From NCBI GenBank assembly GCA_014896635.1, contig JADBKA010000068.1, forward strand, positions 1 to 22,295: a DNA stretch of 22,295 nt, in the 5' to 3' direction. The notes beneath the pieces were generated by a model that made no database searches, had not been told where the DNA came from, and worked only from the letters and a program-made list of their open reading frames with translations. This stretch comes from Ktedonobacteraceae bacterium (GTDB lineage: Bacteria > Chloroflexota > Ktedonobacteria > Ktedonobacterales > Ktedonobacteraceae). A program made the position numbers and the translations under genes. The first letter of the stretch is position 1; each line of letters begins with the position of its first letter. Below are positions 7,683 through 14,256 of this stretch, piece by piece.

Positions 7683-8966
7683 ATGACGAGTAACAATATT
7701 ACCGGGACTGCGCAGGCGAGCGCAACAGTAGAAAGCACAGCGCGTACGATTGAGGAGATTCGCAGCGACTTCCCCATCCTCTCACGCCAGGTGCATGGCA
7801 AGCCTCTGGTCTATCTTGACAGCGCAGCTAGCTCGCAGAAGCCCACCGCCGTCATCGAGGCGATGAACACGTACTATCGCACCTATCACGCGAACGTGCA
7901 TCGCGGCGTCTACCAGATCAGCGAAGAGGCGACAGCCGCGATGGAAAAGGCGCGCGTCAAGGTGGCACGTTTCATCAACGCCCGCCAGAGCAAGCAGGTG
8001 ATCTTCACACGCAACACCAGCGAGAGTATCAATCTCGTCGCCTATAGCTGGGGAGGAGCCAGCATTCACGCTGGGGATCTGATCGTACTGACCGAAATGG
8101 AACACCACAGTAACCTTGTCCCCTGGCAATTGCGGGCACAGCGTACGGGCGCACGCCTGGAGTTTGTACCCGTGAGCGAGGATGGCCTGCTACGCCTCGA
8201 TATCTATGAACAGCTTCTGCAACAGCAGCCGAAGCTCGTTGCGTTCACTCACATGTCGAACGTCCTCGGCACCATCAATCCTGTCAGGCAGATGATAGCG
8301 CAGGCCCATGCCGCCGGCGCGCTGGCGCTGGTGGACGCGGCCCAGAGCGTTCCGCATCTGCCGGTGGATGTGCAGGAACTGGATGTTGACTTTCTTTGTT
8401 TTAGCGGTCATAAAATGCTTGGGCCAACCGGCATCGGCGTGCTCTATGGCAAACGCGACCTGCTCGAAGCCATGCCGCCATTCCTGGGTGGTGGCGATAT
8501 GATCCGCACTGTCAGCCTGCGTTCCTCTACCTGGAACGACCTGCCCTGGAAATTCGAGGCCGGGACGCCCGCCATTGCCGAGGCCATCGGCCTGGGAGCG
8601 GCGGTGGACTACCTGCACAGCCTGGGCATGGAGAACGTCAGGCAACATGAACAGGCCATCACTGCCTATGCCTTGCAACAACTGCGCTCCGTCCCCGGCC
8701 TGACCATCTACGGACCCGATGCACAGCAGCGGGGCGGCGTCATTTCTTTCACCCTGGATGATATTCACCCCCACGACCTGGCCTCGATCCTCGATCAGCA
8801 GGTAGGTGTCGCCATTCGCGCCGGCCATCACTGCGCTCAGCCTTTGATGGAACGCTATAACGTGAGCGCAACCGCTCGCGCCAGTTTCTACATCTATACA
8901 AAAGAAACAGAAATTGATACACTGATAGAGGGACTGCTCCAGGCAAAAGAAATTTTTAGCTTCTAG
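7683..8966 (+). CDS. sufS: Cysteine desulfurase SufS
   Basis: A 427-residue PLP-dependent group II cysteine desulfurase that removes sulfur from L-cysteine and passes it as persulfide to the SUF machinery. Start-region YLDSAASSQKP (44-54) is typical. PLP is held by Lys244 in SGHKMLGPTGIGVLYG, with Asp218 in LVDAAQSVPHLPVDV and His141 in EMEHHSN. The active-site loop has Cys384 in RAGHHCAQPLM, the persulfide-carrying Cys, and C-terminal ARASFYIY is also conserved. The ATG at 7683 has CAGGAA seven bases upstream. Earlier in-frame starts near 7560 fall inside repeat-like DNA and are rejected. It lies 37 bases before sufU, its probable sulfur acceptor. Confidence 0.95.
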   Translation: MTSNNITGTAQASATVESTARTIEEIRSDFPILSRQVHGKPLVYLDSAASSQKPTAVIEAMNTYYRTYHANVHRGVYQISEEATAAMEKARVKVARFINARQSKQVIFTRNTSESINLVAYSWGGASIHAGDLIVLTEMEHHSNLVPWQLRAQRTGARLEFVPVSEDGLLRLDIYEQLLQQQPKLVAFTHMSNVLGTINPVRQMIAQAHAAGALALVDAAQSVPHLPVDVQELDVDFLCFSGHKMLGPTGIGVLYGKRDLLEAMPPFLGGGDMIRTVSLRSSTWNDLPWKFEAGTPAIAEAIGLGAAVDYLHSLGMENVRQHEQAITAYALQQLRSVPGLTIYGPDAQQRGGVISFTLDDIHPHDLASILDQQVGVAIRAGHHCAQPLMERYNVSATARASFYIYTKETEIDTLIEGLLQAKEIFSF

Positions 8967-8992
8967 AGAGGATGGCTCCTCTCCCACAGAGG
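8966..8992 (+). promoter_or_regulatory. Two alternative hairpins over the sufU ribosome binding site
   Basis: GAGAGGA (8966-8972) pairs with TCCTCTC (8977-8983) across a 4-base loop, starting in the sufS stop codon. The right arm can instead pair as CCTCT (8978-8982) with AGAGG (8988-8992), the only ribosome-binding-like sequence before sufU. The two folds exclude each other, so this could tune SufU output. It is a sequence-level prediction only. Confidence 0.35.
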
Positions 8993-9003
8993 TTTTCATT
9001 ATT

Positions 9004-9405
9004 ATGTCAATGGATTATCGTGAATACATCCTGGACCACTACCGCAATCCGCGTAATTACGGAACGCTGGAACATCCCGATGTACACGCGGAAGACTTTA
9101 ACCCGCTCTGTGGAGACCAGTTGAGCATGGATATCCAGATCGAGGGGGATAAGGTAGCGGCGGTGCGCTTCCGGGGCCGGGGCTGCGCCATCAGCCAGGC
9201 CACAGCTTCGATGCTCTCAGAGATGATCGAGGGCAGGCCAATCGCAGAAGTGGTCGCGCTTGGAAAGGACGATGTGCTGGACGCGCTGGGCATCCCGATC
9301 AGTCCGGCGCGCACAAAATGCGCCTTCCTCTCGCTGCGCGTGCTGCATCGCGGCCTGGCGCTGGCCGGCCTGGAAAAACCACAGGTTGATGAAGACGAGG
9401 AATAG
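9004..9405 (+). CDS. sufU: SufU-type sulfur-transfer / scaffold protein
   Basis: A 133-residue IscU-fold protein. DYREYILDHYRNPRNYG (4-20) is the standard N-terminal signature. The zinc/sulfur ligands are Cys36 and Asp38 in NPLCGDQ, Cys61 in GRGCAISQA and Cys106 in ARTKCAFLS. In Gram-positive SUF systems SufU accepts the SufS persulfide through zinc-ligand exchange. The last-Cys context and CGD favour SufU, and the LPPxKxHC motif of IscU is missing. However, the spacing between the second and third Cys (45 residues) is IscU-like: the roughly 18-residue insertion seen in Bacillus SufU is absent. ATG at 9004; the only SD-like AGAGG is 11 bases upstream and may be masked by a hairpin. The next gene starts one base after its stop. 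Confidence 0.92.
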   Translation: MSMDYREYILDHYRNPRNYGTLEHPDVHAEDFNPLCGDQLSMDIQIEGDKVAAVRFRGRGCAISQATASMLSEMIEGRPIAEVVALGKDDVLDALGIPISPARTKCAFLSLRVLHRGLALAGLEKPQVDEDEE

Positions 9406-9406
9406 T

Positions 9407-9733
9407 GTGTCGGAGACGTCGAATTTTTTCAAAGCTGCCAACCTCGATGAACTGAAAGAGGGCGAACTTTTTGCGGTCGAGGTCGATGGTGAGCCGCTCT
9501 GCCTGCTGAAAATACAGGATACCATCTACGCCTTTACCAATAACTGCACACATGTCAGCGGACCGCTGAACGAGGGCAGGCTGGACAGCTACTGCCTGAC
9601 CTGCCCCTGGCACGGCTCGCAATTTGATATTCGCACCGGCACAGTGCTGCGCGGACCGGCTCTCCAGGAATTGATGACCTACCCTGTCAAAATCGAGGAC
9701 AACGTTGTCCTGGTCAACCTGCCACCGGATTAG
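9407..9733 (+). CDS. Rieske-type [2Fe-2S] protein in the suf operon
   Basis: A 108-residue soluble Rieske domain. The cluster-binding motif is intact: Cys47-x-His49 in NNCTHVSGPL, then Cys66-x2-His69 in TCPWHGSQFDIRTG, with 16 residues between His49 and Cys66. An extra Cys63 and Cys32 are present. The small size without partner domains resembles NirD/BphF-type ferredoxins. The start is a GTG at 9407, one base after the sufU stop, with GAGG six bases upstream inside the sufU end; an ATG at 9389 would overlap sufU and has a poorer site. Its position suggests it serves as an electron donor to, or a client of, the SUF pathway. That role is inferred from location only. Confidence 0.9.
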   Translation: MSETSNFFKAANLDELKEGELFAVEVDGEPLCLLKIQDTIYAFTNNCTHVSGPLNEGRLDSYCLTCPWHGSQFDIRTGTVLRGPALQELMTYPVKIEDNVVLVNLPPD

Positions 9734-9742
9734 CCGAACGGG

Positions 9743-9771
9743 TTGACTTTTGCACGATTAGCCCCTACAAT
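9743..9771 (+). promoter_or_regulatory. Sigma70-type promoter ahead of the YdjM-family gene
   Basis: -35 TTGACT (9743-9748) and -10 TACAAT (9766-9771) are 17 bases apart. The start would be near 9778, leaving a leader of about 42 bases. It separates this gene from the suf cluster. Confidence 0.75.
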
Positions 9772-9819
9772 GGCCCGTAAGTTCTGGATATTTCTGAAAG
9801 AAAGCGTTGAAGATTTATC

Positions 9820-10419
9820 ATGGAAGGTAAATCGCATTTGCTGGTGGGCCTGACGGCAGGCATCGTTCTTGATAGCTTTGTCCACCTTTCGGGCGATCCG
9901 CTGACGATGGCAAAGACTGTACCGCTAGTTCTGCTGGTAAAGAAGGCAGTGTATTATTCTGCGGTAGGTTTCGGCGCGTTGCTGCCAGATATTGATAATG
10001 CGCGTAGCACGATGGGACAGAAGCTGGGACCTATCAGCAAAGAGATCCAGCGCGTGGCGGGCCATAGAACGCTCTTTCACAGCTTGCTGGGCCTGCTCCT
10101 CGGCTCACTGCTGGCCCTCGGCCTGGAGCAACTGGTGATTTATCTGCTCGACTTGCAGGGATGGACTTTGCCGGCGGGCTTTGTGGGAGCGTCGCACCTG
10201 GTTTTTCTGGGCGTGCTCTTCGGATGCATCATGCATATTGCTGCCGATGCTCTGACACAGGGCGGAGTGCCGCTACTGTGGCCGAATAAAAGACGTTTTG
10301 GCTTTCCGCCGAATCCTCGCTGGCGCTTTCGCACGGGAACCTGGCCTGAACACGTCGTGGTCTGGGCCTTTATGATTCTGGTCGGACTTGCCATCTGGAA
10401 AGAGATTCTTGTCATCTAA
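9820..10419 (+). CDS. YdjM-family membrane-bound metal-dependent hydrolase
   Basis: A 199-residue integral membrane protein of the YdjM/LexA-binding hydrolase-like family (PF04307). Conserved polar residues sit in or beside hydrophobic helices: His6 in GKSHLLVG, Asp57 and Asp59 in ALLPDIDNARS, His82 and His87 in GHRTLFHSLLG, and His139 and Asp143 in MHIAADALTQGGVPLLWP. These are the expected metal-site positions for the family. Hydrophobic segments lie at about 8-22, 44-58, 88-111, 124-142 and 178-199. The substrate is unknown in the family. It has its own strong promoter, no obvious Shine-Dalgarno apart from a weak GAAAG stretch, and its stop codon lies in a hairpin shared with the next gene. 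Confidence 0.82.
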   Translation: MEGKSHLLVGLTAGIVLDSFVHLSGDPLTMAKTVPLVLLVKKAVYYSAVGFGALLPDIDNARSTMGQKLGPISKEIQRVAGHRTLFHSLLGLLLGSLLALGLEQLVIYLLDLQGWTLPAGFVGASHLVFLGVLFGCIMHIAADALTQGGVPLLWPNKRRFGFPPNPRWRFRTGTWPEHVVVWAFMILVGLAIWKEILVI

Positions 10420-10447
10420 GGGCTTCTCTGAGAAAAGTCCTTAGATG
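10413..10447 (+). repeat. Long hairpin joining the YdjM stop and the next start codon
   Basis: CATCTAAGG (10413-10421) pairs perfectly with CCTTAGATG (10439-10447), and the interior adds CTT/AAG and TC/GA pairs around a TGA loop. The left arm contains the YdjM stop TAA and the right arm ends in the ATG of the DUF2079 gene. No T-run follows. It could be a weak terminator or could couple or limit translation of the downstream gene. Confidence 0.5.
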
Positions 10448-12217
10448 ACCCCTGATCTTATGTCACAGCAGAGGCAAATACGTATAGCGTGGATAATACT
10501 GGTAGCTGGCATGCTGGCCTATGCCACATTCATGGGCTGGCAGTCTGTGCTGCGCTACGAGACCTTCAAGGCCACTGCTTTCGATCTGGGCAATATGGAT
10601 CAGGCGGTATGGAATACGATTCATGGCCGCCTCTTTCAGTTCACAAACCAGGGCATTGACTGGTATGGCCCGCCGATCCGCCTGGCCGTCCACTTTGAGC
10701 CTATCCTGTTACCAATCTCGTTGCTCTACCTGTTTTTCCCCGATCCCCGCACACTGCTTATTTTCCAGACGCTGGCACTTGCAGCAGGAGCACTGCCGGT
10801 CTTCCTGCTGGCGCGCAAACACCTGCCGCAGTGGCCTCTGCTGGCCGCGCTGCTGGCGCTCTCCTACCTGCTCATGCCGGCGCTGATCGGTCTGAATATC
10901 TTCGACTTCCATCCGGTGAGCCTGGCAACGCCGCTGCTGCTCTATGCCCTGCTGGCGCTTGACAGCAGACGCTATGGCTGGTTTGTCGTGGCCTGCTTTT
11001 TCGCCGCGCTCTGCAAAGAGGACATCCCGTTCTCAGTCGCCTTGCTGGGTATCCTGGTGCTGTGGAAATATAGAATGCCGCGCCTGGGCAGTGGCCTGAT
11101 GGCCGGCGGCCTGCTCTACGGCATTTTTGCCTTCATGGTGATCAGGTATTTCTATCCGGGGGTGCAGGGGAATAATTTCTGGTATCGCTACGAGTCGCTT
11201 GGCAGCACGCCGGGCGAAGCAATCGTCAATATTCTCTCTCATCCCTGGTTGCTCTTCACAACCTTCATTACACTTGATCGTCTCTATTACCTTTTTAACT
11301 TGTTACGCAATCAAGGATTTCTTTCGCTGCTGGCGCCTGAATGGTTTCTACCGGCACTGCCGAGCCTGGCGATCAACCTGCTCAGCACCTATCCGCTCTA
11401 CTACAGTGGTGTGTATCACTATAACGCCGCGATCATTCCTTTTGTGATGATCTCTGCTATTTACGGACTCAGGCGAGCCGTCGAGGTCTGGCAGGGATGG
11501 AGCGGGGAGCAACATTCAGAAAAGGCGACTGGGGAACGTGCATCCGGTGTCTCCTGGTCTCAGCCGGGGCAGCAAAGACAACGAGGACAGCCAGCGGAGA
11601 AGAGTGCGATCTTACAACCGGTTGCGCTGCTGCTGCGGCACGGCTGGCAGGTCTACACGGGGGCCGTCCGCGCGGTTGCTGCTGGTCCCGTTTTCACCCA
11701 TGCTGTGGCAGCACGTATCGTCACACTTAAGGAGATACGCGATCATAGCTGGCAGCGCCTGAGCGAGAGGATGGTCCCGCTGGCTCGCAGTCTACCGTTT
11801 CCCCGTGTACAGTGGGTCATCATCGCCTGGTTTGTGTTGATGATCGGCCTGAATCAGACCCTTATGCACATTCCCTTGAGCTGGGTGAACTGGGCCGATC
11901 ACATGCCGGGGGCGCGTGAGCAGCATATTCAGCAGATTCTGGACATGATTCCGCCCGACGCTACGGTTTCGGCGGGCAACAATCTCAACCCGCATCTCAG
12001 CGAACGCCAGTACGTCACGCTCTTCCCGGAACTGACCTACACCACCGAGCAAGGAATCAGGAAGACCGTTCAGTATGTTGTGGTAGATCTGAACTACGTT
12101 TTTCCTGAGGATAAAGTCAGCACGGCGAAAGTCATCAACCAGTTGATCAACTCGAAATCTTTTCGTGTACTTGCGCGCGCCGAAGGTGTTGTACTGCTGG
12201 TCAGGCAGAACTTGTAG
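10445..12217 (+). CDS. DUF2079 polytopic membrane protein
   Basis: A 590-residue multi-pass membrane protein. TAFDLGNMDQAVWNTIHGR (44-62), AVHFEPILLPISLLYLF (81-97) and LGLNIFDFHPVSLATPLLLY (149-167) are typical of DUF2079 (PF09852), a family thought to be related to GT-C glycosyltransferases. Hydrophobic helices run from about residue 11 to 343 and again at 454-470. The C-terminal domain (about 484-590) is soluble and probably extracytoplasmic. Between 345 and 453 lies a polar Gln/Gly/Arg-rich segment with low similarity to the rest. The start could be the ATG at 10445 or 10460; neither has a good ribosome binding site, and the first is held in a hairpin. No substrate is evident. Confidence 0.82.
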   Translation: MTPDLMSQQRQIRIAWIILVAGMLAYATFMGWQSVLRYETFKATAFDLGNMDQAVWNTIHGRLFQFTNQGIDWYGPPIRLAVHFEPILLPISLLYLFFPDPRTLLIFQTLALAAGALPVFLLARKHLPQWPLLAALLALSYLLMPALIGLNIFDFHPVSLATPLLLYALLALDSRRYGWFVVACFFAALCKEDIPFSVALLGILVLWKYRMPRLGSGLMAGGLLYGIFAFMVIRYFYPGVQGNNFWYRYESLGSTPGEAIVNILSHPWLLFTTFITLDRLYYLFNLLRNQGFLSLLAPEWFLPALPSLAINLLSTYPLYYSGVYHYNAAIIPFVMISAIYGLRRAVEVWQGWSGEQHSEKATGERASGVSWSQPGQQRQRGQPAEKSAILQPVALLLRHGWQVYTGAVRAVAAGPVFTHAVAARIVTLKEIRDHSWQRLSERMVPLARSLPFPRVQWVIIAWFVLMIGLNQTLMHIPLSWVNWADHMPGAREQHIQQILDMIPPDATVSAGNNLNPHLSERQYVTLFPELTYTTEQGIRKTVQYVVVDLNYVFPEDKVSTAKVINQLINSKSFRVLARAEGVVLLVRQNL

Positions 12218-12235
12218 CGCATAACATGTGCTGGA

Positions 12236-12244
12236 TGGTATAAT
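12236..12244 (+). promoter_or_regulatory. Extended -10 promoter of yggT-like gene
   Basis: TG-G-TATAAT is a perfect extended -10; no good -35 lies 16-18 bases upstream. The start would be near 12251. The leader contains AAGCTCG (12259-12265) able to pair with CGAGCTT (12283-12289). Confidence 0.6.
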
Positions 12245-12318
12245 CGGAGTATGGAGCAAAGCTCGAAATCCGCGCGTTAACGCGAGCTTGATCGAGTCGT
12301 ATGGAGGAGGAAAACAGG

Positions 12319-12825
12319 ATGCAAAGAAATCCCTATCCTGAAGAACCTAAAAATGCTCAACCAACGGAAGTGATGCCCAGAGGAGAGCGCATGCCGGATA
12401 TGCCGGCCAAGCCCCCTGCGCAGGCGCCGTCTCCCCCCCCAATGCCTGCGGCAGGGCCATCTCCTGAAGTTGAGGATCTGGAGACACGCCAGGAAGAAGC
12501 TCATGCCGTTCGCTACGCCATCGGTAAGCTGAACGATTTCCTGCGCTGGTTTGTGGCCGTGCTGGAGATTATGCTGGCACTCCGCTTTCTTTTGAAGGCC
12601 ATCGGTGCAGTCTCGACCAACCTCTTTGCCGCATTTCTCTATACTCTGACCGATATCGTCCTCTTTCCTTTCAGTGGCATTTTAAACCCGACAGTCTTGA
12701 AAGCGCCTTACCAGTCCTTCGAGTGGGCAACCCTGATCGCAATGATCGTCTACGCTCTGCTCTTCTGGGGACTGCGGCGCTTCTTGAGCCTCCTGATCAC
12801 CAGGCCGGAAGAGCCAGTGCCTTGA
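12319..12825 (+). CDS. YggT-family membrane protein with Pro-rich N-tail
   Basis: A 168-residue protein. Residues 1-65 are hydrophilic and Pro/Met-rich (AQAPSPPPMPAAGPSP). Residues 72-162 are a YggT/Ycf19-type module with hydrophobic helices at about 76-96, 101-120 and 135-160. The family motif is visible as FPFSGILNPT (116-125), a variant of the usual P(I/L)R..P region. YggT proteins are linked to osmotic tolerance, cytochrome assembly in plastids and cell-division clusters; which applies here is unknown. The ATG at 12319 is preferred because AGGAGG lies 8 bases upstream; the ATG at 12301 would place that site inside the gene. It is a single-gene unit between two promoters. Confidence 0.85.
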   Translation: MQRNPYPEEPKNAQPTEVMPRGERMPDMPAKPPAQAPSPPPMPAAGPSPEVEDLETRQEEAHAVRYAIGKLNDFLRWFVAVLEIMLALRFLLKAIGAVSTNLFAAFLYTLTDIVLFPFSGILNPTVLKAPYQSFEWATLIAMIVYALLFWGLRRFLSLLITRPEEPVP

Positions 12826-12889
12826 ACGAGTCCAACGCGAATGCGAAAAGAGAGACTCTGGCTCACTTTAGCAGACCTTCCTCCTCGCA

Positions 12890-13022
12890 AAAGGGGGGAA
12901 AGCAGTTTTTCGGGGGGGGCGCTGTTCTCCTCTGGGGAATCACACCCCACTTTGTGAGGACTCGCCTGGGCTGCGCAAGCCTATCGCCAGAGGGCTTTAC
13001 GCCCTCTGAACCCCGCCTTTCT
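12890..13022 (+). repeat. Intergenic hairpin element, copy A
   Basis: The element opens with an AAGGGGGGAAAG run, passes a GGGGAAT-CACACCCC block and ends in the hairpin CAGAGGGC (12988-12995) / GCCCTCTG (13001-13008) followed by AACCCCGCCTTTC. Copy B at 16671-16772 has the same order of blocks in the same orientation. It has no coding content. Confidence 0.55.
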
Positions 13023-13047
13023 CGAAAGCTGAAACTGAAAAGTCTTG

Positions 13048-13065
13048 ACAGATCACACAGATCAC
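13048..13065 (+). repeat. Tandem ACACAGAT-type repeat, locus 1
   Basis: ACAGATCAC occurs twice in tandem, followed by a third degenerate unit GGCAGATG. It resembles the CACAGAT repeat at 16466-16485 and the ACACGGAT/ACACAGAT-type degenerate repeats found between genes in many soil bacteria. Confidence 0.5.
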
Positions 13066-13094
13066 GGCAGATGTACCACAAAAGTAATCCTATG

Positions 13095-13103
13095 TGGTAT
13101 ACT
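13095..13103 (+). promoter_or_regulatory. prs: Extended -10 promoter of prs
   Basis: TG-G-TATACT forms an extended -10 with no strong -35. The start would be near 13110, leaving only about 17 leader bases that contain AGGAGG (13115-13120). Confidence 0.6.
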
Positions 13104-13126
13104 TTTTGGGCAACAGGAGGTGTAAA

Positions 13127-14065
13127 TTGAACGATCTAAGCATTTTCAGTGGAAATGCAAACCGCCCGCTGGCAGCAGCGATCTGCCGACATCTGCATAT
13201 TCCGCTTGGAGACGCTGACGTTTTTCAGTTCAGTAATGAGAATATTTTTGTAAAGATCAATGAGAATGTGCGGGGCCACGACGTTTTTATCATTCAGCCG
13301 TTTAGTTCTCCGGTCAACCGTTCGATTATGGAACTGCTTATAATGATCGACGCGCTGAAACGCGCATCGGCTGCGCGCATTACTGCCGTGATCCCTTATT
13401 ATGCCTACGGGCGCACGGATAAGAAGGATCAGCCGCGTGTGCCGATCACTGCCCGGCTGATCGCTGACTGTATCACGGTAGCCGGGGCGCACCGCGTCGT
13501 GGCGCTGGATATGCACGCGGGGCAGATTCAGGGATTTTTTAATATTCCCGTCGATGAACTGACAGCTCAGATCATTCAGGCGCGCTACATCGCCAGCAGG
13601 GAACTGGAAGATTTCACCGTTGTTGCCGCCGACGAAGGCTTTGCCAAGAAGGCGCGTAAACTGGCCGACCGTTTGAATGCGCCACTGGCAATAGTGGAGA
13701 AGCGCCGCCTGGGCAACGATGGTGTAACTGAAGCAATGGGCATTATTGGCCATGTCGAGGGGAAAAACGCGCTGATCGTTGACGATGAGATCGACACCGC
13801 CGGCTCGCTGACCCAGGCAGTGCGTGTTGTCTATGAGCAGGGAGCGCGGGATATTTACTGTTGCGCGACACACGGTGTCTTCTCAGGTCCAGCTATCGAG
13901 CGGCTCAGTCGCTCTCCCATTAAAGAAATTATCATCACTGATTCAATTCCACTTCCTGAGCATAAGCGCCTTCCTAATATGACAGTGCTCTCAATCGCCG
14001 AGCATCTGGCCGACGCGATCAACCGCATCCACGATGGGCGCTCCGTCAGTGAACTTTTCAGATAG
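13127..14065 (+). CDS. prs: Ribose-phosphate pyrophosphokinase (PRPP synthetase)
   Basis: A 312-residue enzyme making PRPP from ribose-5-phosphate and ATP for nucleotide, His and Trp synthesis. The opening SIFSGNANRPLAAAI, catalytic YYAYGRTDKKDQPRVPI (91-107), DMHAGQIQGFF with His130 (128-138), flexible loop EKRRLGNDGVTEAMG (191-205) and PRPP loop IVDDEIDTAGSL (217-228) are all present. The length fits class I enzymes. The usual PDxGGxxRA segment is replaced by DEGFAKKARK (169-178), a mild divergence. I take the TTG at 13127 as the start because AGGAGG lies six bases upstream; an in-frame ATG at 13094 lies in the promoter. A terminator follows the stop. Confidence 0.94.
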   Translation: MNDLSIFSGNANRPLAAAICRHLHIPLGDADVFQFSNENIFVKINENVRGHDVFIIQPFSSPVNRSIMELLIMIDALKRASAARITAVIPYYAYGRTDKKDQPRVPITARLIADCITVAGAHRVVALDMHAGQIQGFFNIPVDELTAQIIQARYIASRELEDFTVVAADEGFAKKARKLADRLNAPLAIVEKRRLGNDGVTEAMGIIGHVEGKNALIVDDEIDTAGSLTQAVRVVYEQGARDIYCCATHGVFSGPAIERLSRSPIKEIIITDSIPLPEHKRLPNMTVLSIAEHLADAINRIHDGRSVSELFR

Positions 14066-14107
14066 CGCAAAAGGAAGGTTTACCCCGGACCTTTCCATGC
14101 GCTTTTT
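14065..14107 (+). terminator. Intrinsic terminator of prs
   Basis: GCGCA (14065-14069) pairs with TGCGC (14098-14102), and GGAAGGT (14073-14079) with ACC-T-TTCC (14089-14096) carrying one bulge. Five T follow (14103-14107). The stem starts at the last base of the prs stop codon. Confidence 0.65.
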
Positions 14108-14161
14108 CGCCATCTGCGGCAGTGAAAAAGAAGAAAAGCCCTGGAGAGCAAGCGAGAAGAA

Positions 14162-14190
14162 TTGTTTTTTCACAGCGCATAGTGTACAAT
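14162..14190 (+). promoter_or_regulatory. Sigma70-type promoter of small membrane protein
   Basis: -35 TTGTTT (14162-14167) and -10 TACAAT (14185-14190) are 17 bases apart. The start near 14197 leaves about 60 leader bases and rules out an in-frame ATG at 14122 as the gene start. Confidence 0.6.
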
Positions 14191-14256
14191 TCTACCATCA
14201 GGATTGATGAGCAGAGCGATCTCTGGAGAGACGCATATGTAGAAAAGGAAATTCCC

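Larger units (their letters stand above)
12826..13126. other. yggT-prs spacer with repeat element copy A
   Basis: About 300 bases without a gene. It holds copy A of the G/C-rich hairpin element (12890-13022), a TTGACA (13045-13050) without a matching -10, a tandem 9-base repeat (13048-13065) and the prs promoter. Confidence 0.6.

Noticed and set aside
6662..7801. 379-codon minus-strand frame opposite sufD and sufS
   Set aside because: It is the reverse strand of well-supported suf genes; long shadow frames are expected at this GC.
13045..13050. TTGACA as the -35 of prs
   Set aside because: The nearest good -10 (13098-13103) is far beyond a 16-18 base spacing, so the extended -10 alone is the better call.
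14122..14256. Upstream extension of the small membrane protein by 45 codons
   Set aside because: A TTGTTT-17-TACAAT promoter lies inside it and the ATG at 14257 has a good ribosome binding site.
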